Shown here: one piece after another, positions 46,211-56,509 of the stretch
How the letters are laid out: each line of letters starts with the position of its first letter
Position numbering within the stretch: position 1 is the stretch's first letter
NCBI RefSeq assembly: GCF_013409995.1
Contig: NZ_JACCBX010000006.1
Coordinates: 308,437 to 372,436, forward strand
Source: Neobacillus driksii
GTDB lineage: Bacteria > Bacillota > Bacilli > Bacillales > Cytobacillaceae
Direction of reading: 5' to 3'
DNA length: 64,000 nucleotides
Translations under genes and position numbers: made by a program
The notes under the pieces: model-generated
The model's database searches: none
Told to the model about the DNA's origin: nothing
Seen by the model: the letters and a program-made list of their open reading frames with translations, nothing else

Positions 46211-46275
46211 TCTTAAAATCATAAGCCGCTCCCTTCTTTCGGGAGTAAATAAGGGGGCAGCTTATGATTTTAGGA
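46211..46275 (+). other. Long stem-loop before the permease genes
   Basis: TCTTAAAATCATAAGC (46211-46226) pairs with GCTTATGATTTTAGGA (46260-46275) with one G-T pair. Inside the loop CTCCC pairs with GGGAG. It ends about 15 bases before the ribosome site of the next gene. It may be an mRNA processing or stabilising structure. Confidence 0.7.
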
Positions 46276-46306
46276 TATAGATTTTTCAGAAGGAGGAGGG
46301 GTAAGA

Positions 46307-47287
46307 ATGCAGATTGGTTCCAAAGCAGCAGTAAAAGAGGTAATAAATCCTTCAGTTTCCATCTCTACAAAAACTAAAAAATCCTTCTTTCAGAGGATGA
46401 TGTCACAAAAAGCATTATTGGCCATGAGTCTGCCATTCTTGGTTTGGTTAGTTATTTTTAAGTATATTCCATTGTGGGGTTGGTCGATTGCCTTTCAGGA
46501 CTTTAAACCAGCGAGAAGCTTATTGGACCAGGAATGGATAGGGTTAGAACATTTTAAGTTTTTATTCACCGACGATAATTTTTGGCGCGTGCTTCGGAAC
46601 ACAATCGGCATGAGCACGATTAACCTAGTATTAGGGTTCGTTACAGCTATTGGTCTTGCTCTTCTTATAAATGAAATTAGGCATATAAGATTCAAGAAGT
46701 CAGTTCAAACCATCAGCTATCTGCCGCACTTTATCTCATGGGTAGTTGCCGCTAGTATTGTCTCTTACAGCCTTTCGCTCGAAAACGGAATCGTTAATAT
46801 CGTATTGGTAAACTTGGGGATTATTGATGAACCCATTCTATGGCTTGGTAAGGAAAAATGGTTCTGGGTTATCAACGGTTTAACAGAGGTATGGAAGAAT
46901 GTGGGCTGGAATACGATCATTTACTTAGCAGCAATTACCATGATTGATCCAGAACAATATGAGGCTGCTGATATTGATGGAGCATCTAGATTCCAACGGA
47001 TTAAACATATTACACTCCCATCTTTACAGCCAACGATTATCATTTTGCTCATCATGAACTTAGGTTATATTTTAGAATCAGGCTTTGAGGCACAGTATTT
47101 ATTAGGAAATCCTATGAACCTAGCTTACTCAGAAAACCTTGATATTTATGTACTAAAATACGGTATGTCAATGGGGAACTTCTCACTGGCAACGGCTGCC
47201 GGGATCTTTAAAACCGTAGTGAGTTTCATCTTCTTATTTACCGCAAACCATATTGCCAAACGATTTGGTCAGCCAAGGCTTTTCTAG
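46307..47287 (+). CDS. Oligosaccharide ABC transporter permease (AguF/LplB-like)
   Basis: A 326-aa permease with a basic N-terminus, six membrane helices and the EAA loop EAADIDGASRFQRIKHITLPSL near residue 220 (quoted around its core). It forms the membrane channel with the next gene product. GGAGGAGG precedes the ATG. LplB/YteP class members import pectin- and xylan-derived oligosaccharides. Confidence 0.92.
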   Translation: MQIGSKAAVKEVINPSVSISTKTKKSFFQRMMSQKALLAMSLPFLVWLVIFKYIPLWGWSIAFQDFKPARSLLDQEWIGLEHFKFLFTDDNFWRVLRNTIGMSTINLVLGFVTAIGLALLINEIRHIRFKKSVQTISYLPHFISWVVAASIVSYSLSLENGIVNIVLVNLGIIDEPILWLGKEKWFWVINGLTEVWKNVGWNTIIYLAAITMIDPEQYEAADIDGASRFQRIKHITLPSLQPTIIILLIMNLGYILESGFEAQYLLGNPMNLAYSENLDIYVLKYGMSMGNFSLATAAGIFKTVVSFIFLFTANHIAKRFGQPRLF

Positions 47288-47298
47288 GGGGGAACTAT

Positions 47299-48228
47299 AT
47301 GGCACAGAGACGATTTTTCAAAGCTACTCGACATCACTCCGGTGTAGGCGATTATCTATTTGATATTTTCAATTATACTTTTTTAGTTTTGCTTTGCGTT
47401 GTCATGTTATATCCATTTCTTAACCAGCTGGCTGTTTCTTTTAATGAAGCTAGTGATTCGTTACGAGGGGGAATTTACCTATGGCCGCGAGAATTTACTT
47501 GGGCAAATTATAAACACGTTTTTGGTGAAGCGAGTATCGTAAATTCGTTCTTTATTTCAGTTTTAAGAACCATAATCGGTACACTAACATCTGTACTAGG
47601 TACGGCAATGGTGGCTTATACCATCAGCCGTAAGGATTTCGTTCTAAAGAAATTTGTGACGATTGCATTTGTATTAACGATGTATTTTAACGGTGGATTG
47701 ATTCCGAACTATCTACTAGTGAAGGAATTAAATTTACTAGATAGTTTTTGGGTTTATATTGTTCCAGGAATCATTGGAGTATTTAATTTAATCGTCATTC
47801 GTTCTTTTATTGAAGGAATCCCAGAAAGTTTATTTGAATCTGCAAAAATTGATGGTGCAGGGGATTTTACGATTTTCATCAAGATTGTCCTGCCATTGTC
47901 ACTGCCGGTATTAGCGACTGTATCATTGTTTGTCGCGGTTTACCAATGGAATTCTTGGTTTGATGTTTTCTTATACAATTCATCAAGCGCGAACTTATCT
48001 ACCCTTCAATATGAATTAATGAAGATTCTGCAGAATTCAAACGCATCGATGTCGGGTAAAACCGCTGCAGACGCGTTTTCCAATGCCAATGCAAGTGCCA
48101 ACATGGTTTCACCAACATCTATCAGGGCTACGATGACCATCGTAGCAAGTCTGCCAATCATCATGGTTTACCCATTCTTGCAAAAATATTTTGTTAAAGG
48201 GTTAACTTTAGGCGGAGTAAAAGGTTGA
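47299..48228 (+). CDS. Oligosaccharide ABC transporter permease (AguG/LplC-like)
   Basis: The second permease, 309 aa, six helices, with the coupling loop SLFESAKIDGAGDFTIFIKI near residue 175. It starts 11 bases after the previous stop with AGGGGGG. The partner set (binding protein plus two permeases, no ATPase) is standard for this carbohydrate importer class. Confidence 0.92.
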   Translation: MAQRRFFKATRHHSGVGDYLFDIFNYTFLVLLCVVMLYPFLNQLAVSFNEASDSLRGGIYLWPREFTWANYKHVFGEASIVNSFFISVLRTIIGTLTSVLGTAMVAYTISRKDFVLKKFVTIAFVLTMYFNGGLIPNYLLVKELNLLDSFWVYIVPGIIGVFNLIVIRSFIEGIPESLFESAKIDGAGDFTIFIKIVLPLSLPVLATVSLFVAVYQWNSWFDVFLYNSSSANLSTLQYELMKILQNSNASMSGKTAADAFSNANASANMVSPTSIRATMTIVASLPIIMVYPFLQKYFVKGLTLGGVKG

Positions 48229-48233
48229 AAAAA

Positions 48234-48267
48234 GAATCAGATGAGCTCTCTCATCTGATTTTTTTAA
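48234..48267 (+). terminator. Terminator after the importer genes
   Basis: AATCAGATGAG pairs with CTCATCTGATT around a 4-base loop, followed by TTTTTTT. It separates the importer from the xylanase-uronate genes, so those need readthrough or another promoter. Confidence 0.88.
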
Positions 48268-48297
48268 TAAAATAATAGGTTTAAGGAGAGATAAAAA

Positions 48298-49287
48298 ATG
48301 GTGGAAACGACAGTAGAAGTTCCTTCTTTATCAAGAGTGTATGAAGAATATTTTAATATTGGTGCGGCGGTTAATTTAACTACAATTAAGTCACAAAAGG
48401 ATTTATTGAGAAAACATTTTAATAGTATTACAGCCGAAAATGATATGAAGTTTATCGAAATTCAGCCTGCTGAGGGAAAGTTCACATTTGAAAAAGCGGA
48501 TCAATTGGCAGCTTTTGCTAAGGAACATGGAATGAAGATGCGCGGACATACATTAGTCTGGCATAATCAGACGCCTGAATGGGTATTTCAAAATGCCGAT
48601 AGAGAAACACTTTTGCAACGAATGAAGGACCATATTACAACGGTCATGCAGAGATACAAAGGAACGATTTTCTGTTGGGATGTTGTAAACGAAGCGGTAA
48701 CCGATGAGGGTCCAGAATTACTTCGTTCTACAAAATGGTTAGAAATAATCGGAGAGGATTATATCGAAAAGGCATTTGAATTCGCTCATGAGGCAGACCC
48801 AGACGCCTTGCTTTTTTACAATGACTATAATGAATCCAATCCGGAAAAACGCGAAAAAATCTTTAAACTTGTGAAATCATTGGTTGATAAGGGTGTTCCG
48901 ATTCATGGTGTTGGTCTCCAAGCACATTGGAATCTGGTCAATCCAGGTCTCGAAGATATTCGTACTGCAATTGAACGATACGTATCTCTTGGTTTGAAGC
49001 TGCACCTGACAGAATTGGATGTCTCTGTCTTCAACTTTGAAGATAAGCGGACTGACCTTACGGAACCAACTCATGAAATGTTAGAGCTGCAGGCTGAAAG
49101 ATACCACCAAGTATTTCAATTGCTTCGACAATATCAAAATCATATTACTTCTGTAACCTTTTGGGGCGCAGCCGATGATTATACATGGTTAAGTGATTTT
49201 CCTGTTAGAGGCAGAAAAAATTGGCCGTTTCTTTTTGACGAAAATCACCAGCCGAAAGAATCTTTTTGGAAGGTTGCTCACTATTAG
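48298..49287 (+). CDS. Intracellular GH10 endo-1,4-beta-xylanase
   Basis: A 329-aa GH10 enzyme without signal peptide. Acid/base Glu132 is in WDVVNEAV, nucleophile Glu239 in LTELDVS; MRGHTLVWHNQTPEW is the typical substrate-binding segment. Being cytoplasmic, it should cut imported short xylooligosaccharides, like the intracellular xylanases of Geobacillus glucuronoxylan clusters. GGAGAG precedes the ATG. It begins a series of closely spaced plus-strand genes running to 56.8 kb. Confidence 0.93.
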   Translation: MVETTVEVPSLSRVYEEYFNIGAAVNLTTIKSQKDLLRKHFNSITAENDMKFIEIQPAEGKFTFEKADQLAAFAKEHGMKMRGHTLVWHNQTPEWVFQNADRETLLQRMKDHITTVMQRYKGTIFCWDVVNEAVTDEGPELLRSTKWLEIIGEDYIEKAFEFAHEADPDALLFYNDYNESNPEKREKIFKLVKSLVDKGVPIHGVGLQAHWNLVNPGLEDIRTAIERYVSLGLKLHLTELDVSVFNFEDKRTDLTEPTHEMLELQAERYHQVFQLLRQYQNHITSVTFWGAADDYTWLSDFPVRGRKNWPFLFDENHQPKESFWKVAHY

Positions 49288-49332
49288 ACATAGATTAGTA
49301 GGGAAGTAAGGCAGGAAAGGGAGAATAACCAA

Positions 49333-50178
49333 ATGTTACCTTTGAACCCAAATCTTCAGGGGAAAATTGCCGTCGTAACAGGCGGCGGCGGAGTTCTATG
49401 CGGCTGTATGGCTAGAGAATTGGCAAGACAGGGAATGAAAGTAGCTATTTTAAATCGCACCTATGAGAAGGCAGTAAAGGTTGTTGAGGACATCAAGGGT
49501 GCCGGTGGTGAGGCAATCGCCATTGAATGTGATGTGCTAAGTGTTGAAAGTGTGAAACGAGCAGAGGAAATTGTTACTGCCGAATTTGGTGTTTGTGATG
49601 TCCTTATCAATGGTGCGGGCGGCAATCATCCTAAAGGAATTACTACAAAAGAAATCTTTGAAAAAAATGATTTGTATCGGGATGATATAACAACTTTTTT
49701 CGATATGACGCCCGAAGGTTTTGGATACGTCTTCAATTTAAATTTCATTGGTACCCTGATTCCTACCCAAATTTTTGCAAAAAAACTGATTGAAAACCAA
49801 GGGACCATTATTAATATTTCTTCGATGAGTGCTCCGAGCCCGATGACGAAAGTACCTGCATATAGTGCAGCGAAATCAGCAATTGAGAACTTTACGAAAT
49901 GGCTTTCTGTTCATTTTGCTGAAGCTGGACTTCGGGTTAATGCCATTGCACCAGGCTTTTTCTTGACTGAACAAAACCGTGCTCTTTTAACAAATCCAGA
50001 TGGATCCAATACAGATAGAACCAACAAAATTCTTGCAGGAACGCCAATGAGACGGTTAGGAAAGCCAGAGGATTTACTTGGTACCTTATTATGGCTTGCA
50101 GATAAGGAAGCCAGTGGGTTTGTCACCGGTATCAGTGCCCCTGTGGATGGCGGATTCATGGCTTACTCGGGAGTATAA
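49333..50178 (+). CDS. uxuB: SDR-family D-mannonate oxidoreductase (UxuB/YjmF-like)
   Basis: A 281-aa short-chain dehydrogenase. The cofactor site is [13 protein letters not shown], followed by [10 protein letters not shown], catalytic Ser in [14 protein letters not shown] (Tyr/Lys), and an insert [16 protein letters not shown] typical of the Bacillus fructuronate reductase branch. It converts D-fructuronate to D-mannonate, the step before UxuA. It sits between the xylanase and uxuA. GAAAGGGAG precedes the ATG. Confidence 0.88.
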   Translation: MLPLNPNLQGKIAVVTGGGGVLCGCMARELARQGMKVAILNRTYEKAVKVVEDIKGAGGEAIAIECDVLSVESVKRAEEIVTAEFGVCDVLINGAGGNHPKGITTKEIFEKNDLYRDDITTFFDMTPEGFGYVFNLNFIGTLIPTQIFAKKLIENQGTIINISSMSAPSPMTKVPAYSAAKSAIENFTKWLSVHFAEAGLRVNAIAPGFFLTEQNRALLTNPDGSNTDRTNKILAGTPMRRLGKPEDLLGTLLWLADKEASGFVTGISAPVDGGFMAYSGV

Positions 50179-50395
50179 GAACATAAAAAATCACGGGGAA
50201 GAACAGCAATTGATTTTCCAAGGGAAGAAAGCCCGTGGTTCAGTTCCATGGAAGGTTACCGCTTCCAAATCTAAGCCGAATGGCTTCCAGGAAAAGGATG
50301 AAAAGGCGATATGGATAGAAACAGCAGATCAGCCAGTAGTATCTGCTAAATAATAGGCGTATTAGTTACGCCTATCCCGTGAAAGGGTGTGAACA

Positions 50396-51190
50396 ATGCC
50401 AATTACTGTGCAAGATGTAATTGATAAATTAACGGAACCGGTAGAGCACATTCAAAATACTGTGGATACCCTTAAGGCAGGTGACCCGGCAGCTGAAGTA
50501 ATAGGGATTGCCACAGCCTTTATGGCTACACACAAGGTAATTGAACAAACTATCGCCTTGGGTGCAAACTTGTTGATTACTCATGAAGGTATATACTTCA
50601 GCCATCATGACCACACCGAAGACTTGGAAAAGGACCCTGTATATAATGAAAAACGCAGGTTAATTACGGAGTCAGGTCTTGCAATCTATCGTTTCCATGA
50701 TTATTGGCACCGCTATAAGCCGGATGGGATAATGACTGGATTAATTGAGGCATTAGGCTGGCAATCTCATATTGTAGAAAATCATCCGGCTGCATCCATT
50801 GTAAGTATTCCTCCCATGACATTAGCAGAGATATCAGAGCACATAAAACGAAGATTAGGAATCCCGTCTTTACGATTCACAGGAGATTTGGCGATGAAAT
50901 GTAAGCACATCGGGCTCTTAGCTGGTTATAGAGGCGGAGGAAGTTTATGCATCCCTCTTTTTGAACAGGAAAGTTTGGATCTGATTATATATGGAGAAGG
51001 TCCAGAATGGGAAACTCCGGAATATGTGAGAGATGCCAATGATCAAGGAAAGAAAAGAAACCTGATTGTTCTTGGGCATGCGGAAAGTGAACAACCTGGA
51101 TTGAATTATTTAGCACAATGTCTGCAAACCATGTTTCCAAGTATTCCAACTTATTTTATTCCGGTCGAGCAAGTCTTACAAGTTATATAA
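50396..51190 (+). CDS. Nif3-like dinuclear metal center protein
   Basis: A 264-aa NIF3/YqfO-family protein. Metal-binding segments are LLITHEGIYF (His near residue 63) and the C-terminal VLGHAESEQPGL (His, Glu). The family has no settled reaction. Lying inside a glucuronoxylan-hexuronate operon, it may have a specialised role in uronate handling, by inference. The 50179-50395 gap before it contains an open frame with no credible start. Confidence 0.82.
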   Translation: MPITVQDVIDKLTEPVEHIQNTVDTLKAGDPAAEVIGIATAFMATHKVIEQTIALGANLLITHEGIYFSHHDHTEDLEKDPVYNEKRRLITESGLAIYRFHDYWHRYKPDGIMTGLIEALGWQSHIVENHPAASIVSIPPMTLAEISEHIKRRLGIPSLRFTGDLAMKCKHIGLLAGYRGGGSLCIPLFEQESLDLIIYGEGPEWETPEYVRDANDQGKKRNLIVLGHAESEQPGLNYLAQCLQTMFPSIPTYFIPVEQVLQVI

Positions 51191-51230
51191 ATGGTAGTAC
51201 TTTAATCAAATTGATAGGCGGTGATAAAGG

Positions 51231-52301
51231 TTGAAAATGGGATTTCGATGGTATGGGGAAGGAAATGATTCAGTAAGTTTAAAACAAATTAAACAAATTC
51301 CCGGTGTGGAAACGATTGTTTGGGCCCTTCACGATATGCAGGCTGGAGAAGAATGGCCGATGGAGAAAATCCTTGAAGTAAAGCAGCAAGCTGAACAATA
51401 TGGTTTTACTATTGATGTGGTTGAAAGTGTAAATGTGCATGAAGACATTAAACTGGGTCTTCCCTCACGAGATCGATATATAGAAAACTATAAAAGAACC
51501 ATTGAAAAACTGTCTAAAGCAGGTGTAAAGGTAATCTGTTATAACTTTATGCCTGTATTTGACTGGATCCGGACTGATTTATATAAAGAGCTTGAAGATG
51601 GTTCCACTGCTTTGTTTTATGAAAAATCTAAGGTCGATAGTATTGATCCAATAGAGTTAGTTAATAAGATTGCGAATAATCCCGACTATACCATGCCTGG
51701 CTGGGAACCTGAGCGGTTAGAAAATCTTACTAAACTGTTTGACGCTTATAAGGGTGTAACAGAAGAAGATTTATTTCAACATTTGCGCTATTTCCTGGAG
51801 GCGATAATTCCAGTATGTAAAGAGAATGACATTAAAATGGCCATTCATCCTGATGATCCGCCGTGGCCTATTTTTGGATTACCTCGTATTATTACCAATC
51901 AAGCGAATATTAAACGAGTGTTAAAGCTTGTTGATAGTCCTTATCATGGAGTAACGCTTTGCAGTGGTTCATTAGGTTCAAATCCAAGTAACAATCTAGT
52001 TAACATGGTCAAAGAATTTGCCGGTCGCATTCCATTTGCCCATGTTCGAAATATAAAAGTCTATGAATATGGTGATTTTATTGAGACTTCTCATCGGGGG
52101 CAGGATGGGACCGTTGATATTGTCGGGATTATGAAAGCTTATCATGAAAATGGATTTAATGGCTATATAAGACCGGATCACGGAAGACATATTTGGGACG
52201 AAAAATGCCGGCCGGGATACGGCTTATATGACAGGGCCCTTGGGATTATGTATCTTTTGGGTATTTGGGATTCATTAGGTAGGCAGTTGCCTTTAACTTA
52301 G
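51231..52301 (+). CDS. uxuA: Mannonate dehydratase
   Basis: A 356-aa TIM-barrel enzyme that dehydrates D-mannonate to 2-keto-3-deoxygluconate. The N-terminus MKMGFRWYGEGNDSVSLKQI and the motifs ETIVWALHDMQAGEEW, MAIHPDDPPW and TLCSGSLGSNPSNN match UxuA. Metal ligands (His, Cys, His) lie in these. A TTG start at 51231 is chosen because it gives the usual MKM N-terminus. Works after UxuB on glucuronate released by the GH67 enzyme next door. Confidence 0.95.
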   Translation: MKMGFRWYGEGNDSVSLKQIKQIPGVETIVWALHDMQAGEEWPMEKILEVKQQAEQYGFTIDVVESVNVHEDIKLGLPSRDRYIENYKRTIEKLSKAGVKVICYNFMPVFDWIRTDLYKELEDGSTALFYEKSKVDSIDPIELVNKIANNPDYTMPGWEPERLENLTKLFDAYKGVTEEDLFQHLRYFLEAIIPVCKENDIKMAIHPDDPPWPIFGLPRIITNQANIKRVLKLVDSPYHGVTLCSGSLGSNPSNNLVNMVKEFAGRIPFAHVRNIKVYEYGDFIETSHRGQDGTVDIVGIMKAYHENGFNGYIRPDHGRHIWDEKCRPGYGLYDRALGIMYLLGIWDSLGRQLPLT

Positions 52302-52331
52302 GAGTCAATCATCCATTGAGGAGGACGAATA

Positions 52332-54431
52332 TTGAAAAGCGCATTTGAAAATATCTCAAGATATATTACGGATTTATACAAGGAAAAACATAAAGAAAGT
52401 TATGCCGCTTGGCTACAGTATACAAAGATTGATGACCAAGCAATAGCAGATAAATATGCTCAATGGTGCCGCTGCCTTACTGTTTTAGGAGATTCTGTCG
52501 TCATGGAATCCGCTAAGAAGGAACTCATCCAGGGAATTTCCTCTATGCTAGGGATTTTGCCAGATTCTTGCTCGGAACCACAGCAATCTGGTCTGGTGTT
52601 AGCTGTTAAGGATCCTATTGGTGATTTAATAGATGTGGATTTTAATCAACTAAATGATGATGGCTATGTTATTAAGACGGTTACATCTGGTCAAAGAAAA
52701 ACTATTTTTATAGTAGGAAAAAAGGATAAAGGTGTCTTATATGGTACCTTTCACTTTTTACGCCACATGCAAAATAGGGGGGATTTTCAACAGCTAGATA
52801 TCATTGAAAATCCTAAAAATCAATTACGTATGCTTAACCAGTGGGATAATATGGATGGCAGTATTGAACGAGGTTATGCAGGAAACTCAATTTTCTATAA
52901 GGATAACCAATTTACTCAAGATCTTAATAGAATCGAAGATTATGCAAGACTTCTTGCTTCAGTTGGAATTAATGGAATTGCTATTAATAACGTAAATGTT
53001 CACCAGGTTGAGACGAATTTAATCACGGCCACCATGCTGCCTAAAGTATTAGAAGTTGCTGGCATTTTTAGAGCTTATGGAATCACCACATTCTTAAGTG
53101 TTAACTATGCTAGTACGATCCCAATTGGAAATTTATCTACAGCTGATCCACTGGACCCTGAGGTTCGACAATGGTGGAAAGAGAAGACAGAAGAGATTTA
53201 CAGCTATATTCCAGACTTCGGTGGGTTCTTAGTAAAAGCTGATTCAGAACACCGCCCTGGACCATTTACATATGGCCGAAATCATGCAGATGGAGCCAAC
53301 ATGCTTGCTGAAGCACTTCAGCCTTTTAATGGAATCGTGCTTTGGAGATGTTTCGTTTACAACTGCCTTCAAGATTGGCGTGACCGTTCCACAGATCGGG
53401 CAAGAGCAGCATACGACCATTTCAAACCGTTAGACGGCCAGTTCCATTCCAATGTTATTTTACAGATTAAGAATGGTCCAATGGATTTCCAAGTTCGTGA
53501 AGGTGTCTCTCCATTATTTGGTGCCATGGAAAAAACGAATCAAATGTTGGAATTCCAAGTGACTCAAGAATATACAGGACAACAAAGACATCTTTGTTAT
53601 CTCGTTCCGCAATGGAAGGAAATCCTTGATTTCGACACGTATGCAAAAGGTAAGGGCTCAGAGGTCAAAAAGGTCGTGGATGGCTCCCTGTTTCAAAACA
53701 GATACAGCGGAATTACTGCTGTTTCTAATATTGGAGGTGATTATAATTGGACCGGGCATACCCTGGCCCAAGCTAATCTGTACGGCTTTGGACGCTTGAC
53801 ATGGAATCCAGATCTTTCAGCTGAAAAAATCACGGATGAATGGATTGGTCAAACCTTTGGTGATGATCAATTGGTTAAAAAGCTGGTAAGCAAAATGCTA
53901 TTAAAATCATGGAGTATCTATGAAAAATATACGTCACCACTAGGTGTTGGCTGGATGGTAAACCCACATCATCATTATGGTCCAAATGTTGATGGGTATG
54001 AATATGACGTTTGGGGAACGTACCATTTTGCGGATTGGGAAGGAATTGGAGTGGACAGGACTGTAAAAATAGGAACTGGATACACCTCTCAATATTTTAA
54101 AGAAAATGCTGATATGTATGAAAGCCTTGAAACCTGCCCGGATGAATTGCTGTTATTTTTCCATCATGTCCCTTACACACATAAGCTGAAATCTGGTGTA
54201 ACGGTGATTCAACATATCTATAATACTCACTTTGAGGGAGTAGAAGAGGCTGAGGAATTAGTTGAAACTTGGTTACAGCTTAAGGATAGGATTGATCAAG
54301 AGCGATTTGATGATATCTTGAACAAATTACAAGAACAAGCAAATCATTCGAAGGAATGGCGGGATATTATAAACACTTATTTTTATAGGAAATCAGGAAT
54401 CAAGGATGAGTTAAATAGAAAAATTTATTAG
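52332..54431 (+). CDS. aguA: GH67 alpha-glucuronidase
   Basis: A 699-aa cytoplasmic enzyme that removes 4-O-methyl-glucuronic acid (or glucuronic acid) from the end of aldouronic acids. Conserved segments: [36 protein letters not shown] with catalytic acids nearby, [18 protein letters not shown], and [24 protein letters not shown] start with GAGGAGG upstream begins 30 bases after uxuA. Its presence with GH10, UxuA/B and the importer defines the glucuronoxylan pathway here. Confidence 0.95.
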   Translation: MKSAFENISRYITDLYKEKHKESYAAWLQYTKIDDQAIADKYAQWCRCLTVLGDSVVMESAKKELIQGISSMLGILPDSCSEPQQSGLVLAVKDPIGDLIDVDFNQLNDDGYVIKTVTSGQRKTIFIVGKKDKGVLYGTFHFLRHMQNRGDFQQLDIIENPKNQLRMLNQWDNMDGSIERGYAGNSIFYKDNQFTQDLNRIEDYARLLASVGINGIAINNVNVHQVETNLITATMLPKVLEVAGIFRAYGITTFLSVNYASTIPIGNLSTADPLDPEVRQWWKEKTEEIYSYIPDFGGFLVKADSEHRPGPFTYGRNHADGANMLAEALQPFNGIVLWRCFVYNCLQDWRDRSTDRARAAYDHFKPLDGQFHSNVILQIKNGPMDFQVREGVSPLFGAMEKTNQMLEFQVTQEYTGQQRHLCYLVPQWKEILDFDTYAKGKGSEVKKVVDGSLFQNRYSGITAVSNIGGDYNWTGHTLAQANLYGFGRLTWNPDLSAEKITDEWIGQTFGDDQLVKKLVSKMLLKSWSIYEKYTSPLGVGWMVNPHHHYGPNVDGYEYDVWGTYHFADWEGIGVDRTVKIGTGYTSQYFKENADMYESLETCPDELLLFFHHVPYTHKLKSGVTVIQHIYNTHFEGVEEAEELVETWLQLKDRIDQERFDDILNKLQEQANHSKEWRDIINTYFYRKSGIKDELNRKIY

Positions 54432-54528
54432 TAAATCTGTTTGATAGAATAAGGAGGAGCAGTTGTTTTGTCACTAATCGTTCATCCTTTACCTATCTTG
54501 AACGTAAATAATTGGAGGGTTCATTCAA

Positions 54529-54987
54529 ATGACGAAAAATAATGCTCTAGGAACCAACGTGATTGCGCAAATTGGTATTCTTGTTCATGATATTGAAAAA
54601 ACAAGCCAGAACTATGCTGATTTCTTTGGAATCGAAAAACCCGAATGGAGTTTAACCGATACATTGGAACGTGCAAAAACAGAGTTTGAGGGGAATCCGA
54701 CTGAGGCTCGTGCAAAACTAGCATTCTTTGATATGGGCTCTCTTCAATTAGAATTAATCGAACCGGACCAAAATCCAAGTACTTGGCGGAAGCATTTGGA
54801 TGAACACGGCGAAGGCCCTCACCATATTGCTTTTTTCATAGAAGGAATGAAAGAAAAAATTGCCATTATGGAAAGCAAACAAATGCCCTTATTGCAAAAA
54901 GGTGAATACACCGGTGGAAGATACGCGTACATGGACACATTCAAAGACCTAAAAATTATCATGGAATTGTTGGAAAACGATAAATAA
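54529..54987 (+). CDS. VOC (glyoxalase/bleomycin resistance) family protein
   Basis: A 152-aa vicinal-oxygen-chelate protein with two beta-alpha modules. Metal ligands can be placed in IAQIGILVHD (N-terminal, His replaced by Gln near residue 15), LQLELIEP (Glu), GPHHIAFFIE (His) and KIIMELLE (Glu). It resembles methylmalonyl-CoA-epimerase-like members. The substrate is unknown; association with uronate genes suggests a sugar-acid epimerase or lyase. GGAGGG precedes the ATG. Confidence 0.8.
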   Translation: MTKNNALGTNVIAQIGILVHDIEKTSQNYADFFGIEKPEWSLTDTLERAKTEFEGNPTEARAKLAFFDMGSLQLELIEPDQNPSTWRKHLDEHGEGPHHIAFFIEGMKEKIAIMESKQMPLLQKGEYTGGRYAYMDTFKDLKIIMELLENDK

Positions 54988-55053
54988 GTAGGCTTGGAGG
55001 AGGTACTAGAAAGGTACCCCTCTCCTTATTAATTAATAAAGGTGGGATAAAAG

Positions 55054-55749
55054 ATGAGGATTTTGATAACTGGTGCAAATAGAGGTCTAGGATTGGCTTT
55101 ATCACAGGTTGGAGCAGAAAGAGGTCATCAAATTCTTGCTGGAGTCAGAGATCTCCAAAAAAGCGAAGAAAGTCTAACACAATCTGAAATTTATAAATCA
55201 ATTTCACTGCTGCCTTTAGATGTAACAGATGAAGAATCTGTTACTTCAGCTGCTAATACCGTGAAAGAAAACTTTGGATTCATTGATGCAATCATTAATA
55301 ATGCAGGGATTTTGCTAGAACGTGATAAACAGCTCGAGGAATTGGATCTTGACCAAGTGAAAGTAACGTTCGATGTCAATTTCTTTGGTCCTATAAGAGT
55401 GGTAAAACATTTCCTTCCTCTTTTAATGATGGGTGATCGTTCATCGATCATCAACATTTCTTCGGAAGCCGGAAGCATGTCCAATGCTTATGGAGGTGAC
55501 TATGCATATGCTTCTTCTAAAACAGCATTGAACATGTTCACACAGCAATTAAATCAGTATGTAAGAAGTAAAAACATAAACGTTTACTCTATACATCCTG
55601 GATGGATAAAGACAGATATGGGCGGCGACCGTGCACCAGGGGACCCAATGGATACAGCCAAAGGAATATTTGACATTATTGAAGGAAAACGAGAGATTGA
55701 CAATCAAAATGTTTTTATCACCTATGAAGGGCAGCCAATGCCATTATAA
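55054..55749 (+). CDS. Short-chain dehydrogenase/reductase
   Basis: A 231-aa SDR with cofactor site ITGANRGLGLALSQ, INNAGILLERD, Ser in NISSEAGSM, and YAYASSKTALN (Tyr/Lys). It resembles carbonyl-reductase-like SDRs with a C-terminal HPGWIKTDMGG segment. The substrate is unknown. Belongs by spacing to the uronate operon; the ribosome site is AAAGGTGG. Confidence 0.85.
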   Translation: MRILITGANRGLGLALSQVGAERGHQILAGVRDLQKSEESLTQSEIYKSISLLPLDVTDEESVTSAANTVKENFGFIDAIINNAGILLERDKQLEELDLDQVKVTFDVNFFGPIRVVKHFLPLLMMGDRSSIINISSEAGSMSNAYGGDYAYASSKTALNMFTQQLNQYVRSKNINVYSIHPGWIKTDMGGDRAPGDPMDTAKGIFDIIEGKREIDNQNVFITYEGQPMPL

Positions 55750-55773
55750 CAAAGATAAAGAGTGGTGAATGAG

Positions 55774-56421
55774 TTGATTAGATTAGTAGCAGTGCTTGGC
55801 GATTATTATCATTCGCATGAATGGGCGAAACAAACACTTGAAACTGCTTTTAACTTTGGTAAGCAAGACGTGCAAATTGACTATTGCCATCCTGAACAAT
55901 TACCTGAAGTACTTGGGACTAAGCCAGAAGCGGTGATTCTTTTTAAAGAAAATAGATACAATCCTAAGGACAAAAACCCAGAGACATGGATGACAGAAGA
56001 ACTCTCATTACTCATTACAAATTATGTTGAGAATGGCGGGAGCTGGCCTGCATGGCATTCTGGCTTAGCGTCATATCCTGTTGCAGGATCTTATGTAAAA
56101 ATGTTAAAAGGGTCTTTTTTGTATCACCCTGAAAAGCAACAGATAGTCCATTACAAAGCTTCAGAAGGGAATGCTGTCGTTCCAAGTTCCACTTCATTTG
56201 AAATTGTTGATGAACATTATTTTGTTGATTGTGATAAGGAAAATACAAATGTATTGCTTGTCTCTGAGTCCATTGATGGTCAATCTGAGGCAGGGTGGTT
56301 CCATTGTTATGGAGAGGGAAAAGTATGTTGTTTAACACCTGCTCATAATAAAGACGGATTATTGAACGAGAATTTTTTGATTGTCTTGAGAAACTGTTTA
56401 AACTGGCTAATTTTAAAATAA
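55774..56421 (+). CDS. ThuA-like protein
   Basis: A 215-aa protein of the ThuA/trehalose-utilisation class I glutamine-amidotransferase-like fold. N-terminal VAVLGDYYHSHEWAKQTLE, then VENGGSWPAWHSGLAS (nucleophile-elbow region with Trp-His rather than a catalytic Cys) and a C-terminal CLTPAHNKDGLLNENF. ThuA-like genes often sit in sugar oxidation clusters. A TTG start at 55774 is chosen from the AGTGGTGA site; GTG at 55762 is possible. Last clearly metabolic gene of this operon. Confidence 0.75.
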   Translation: MIRLVAVLGDYYHSHEWAKQTLETAFNFGKQDVQIDYCHPEQLPEVLGTKPEAVILFKENRYNPKDKNPETWMTEELSLLITNYVENGGSWPAWHSGLASYPVAGSYVKMLKGSFLYHPEKQQIVHYKASEGNAVVPSSTSFEIVDEHYFVDCDKENTNVLLVSESIDGQSEAGWFHCYGEGKVCCLTPAHNKDGLLNENFLIVLRNCLNWLILK

Positions 56422-56509
56422 AAATAGTGATCTGCTAATACTCTTATATACTGTATTAGTTCCAGATTATGGGGAAACTAACATATAAAACAGTAAGGAG
56501 TGAAACGGA

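Noticed and set aside
50179..50353. Open frame of about 57 codons between uxuB and the Nif3-like gene, ending ETADQPVVSAK
   Set aside because: Composition looks protein-like, but there is no ATG/GTG/TTG with a convincing ribosome site; possibly a decayed gene tail. Not strong enough to list as a gene.
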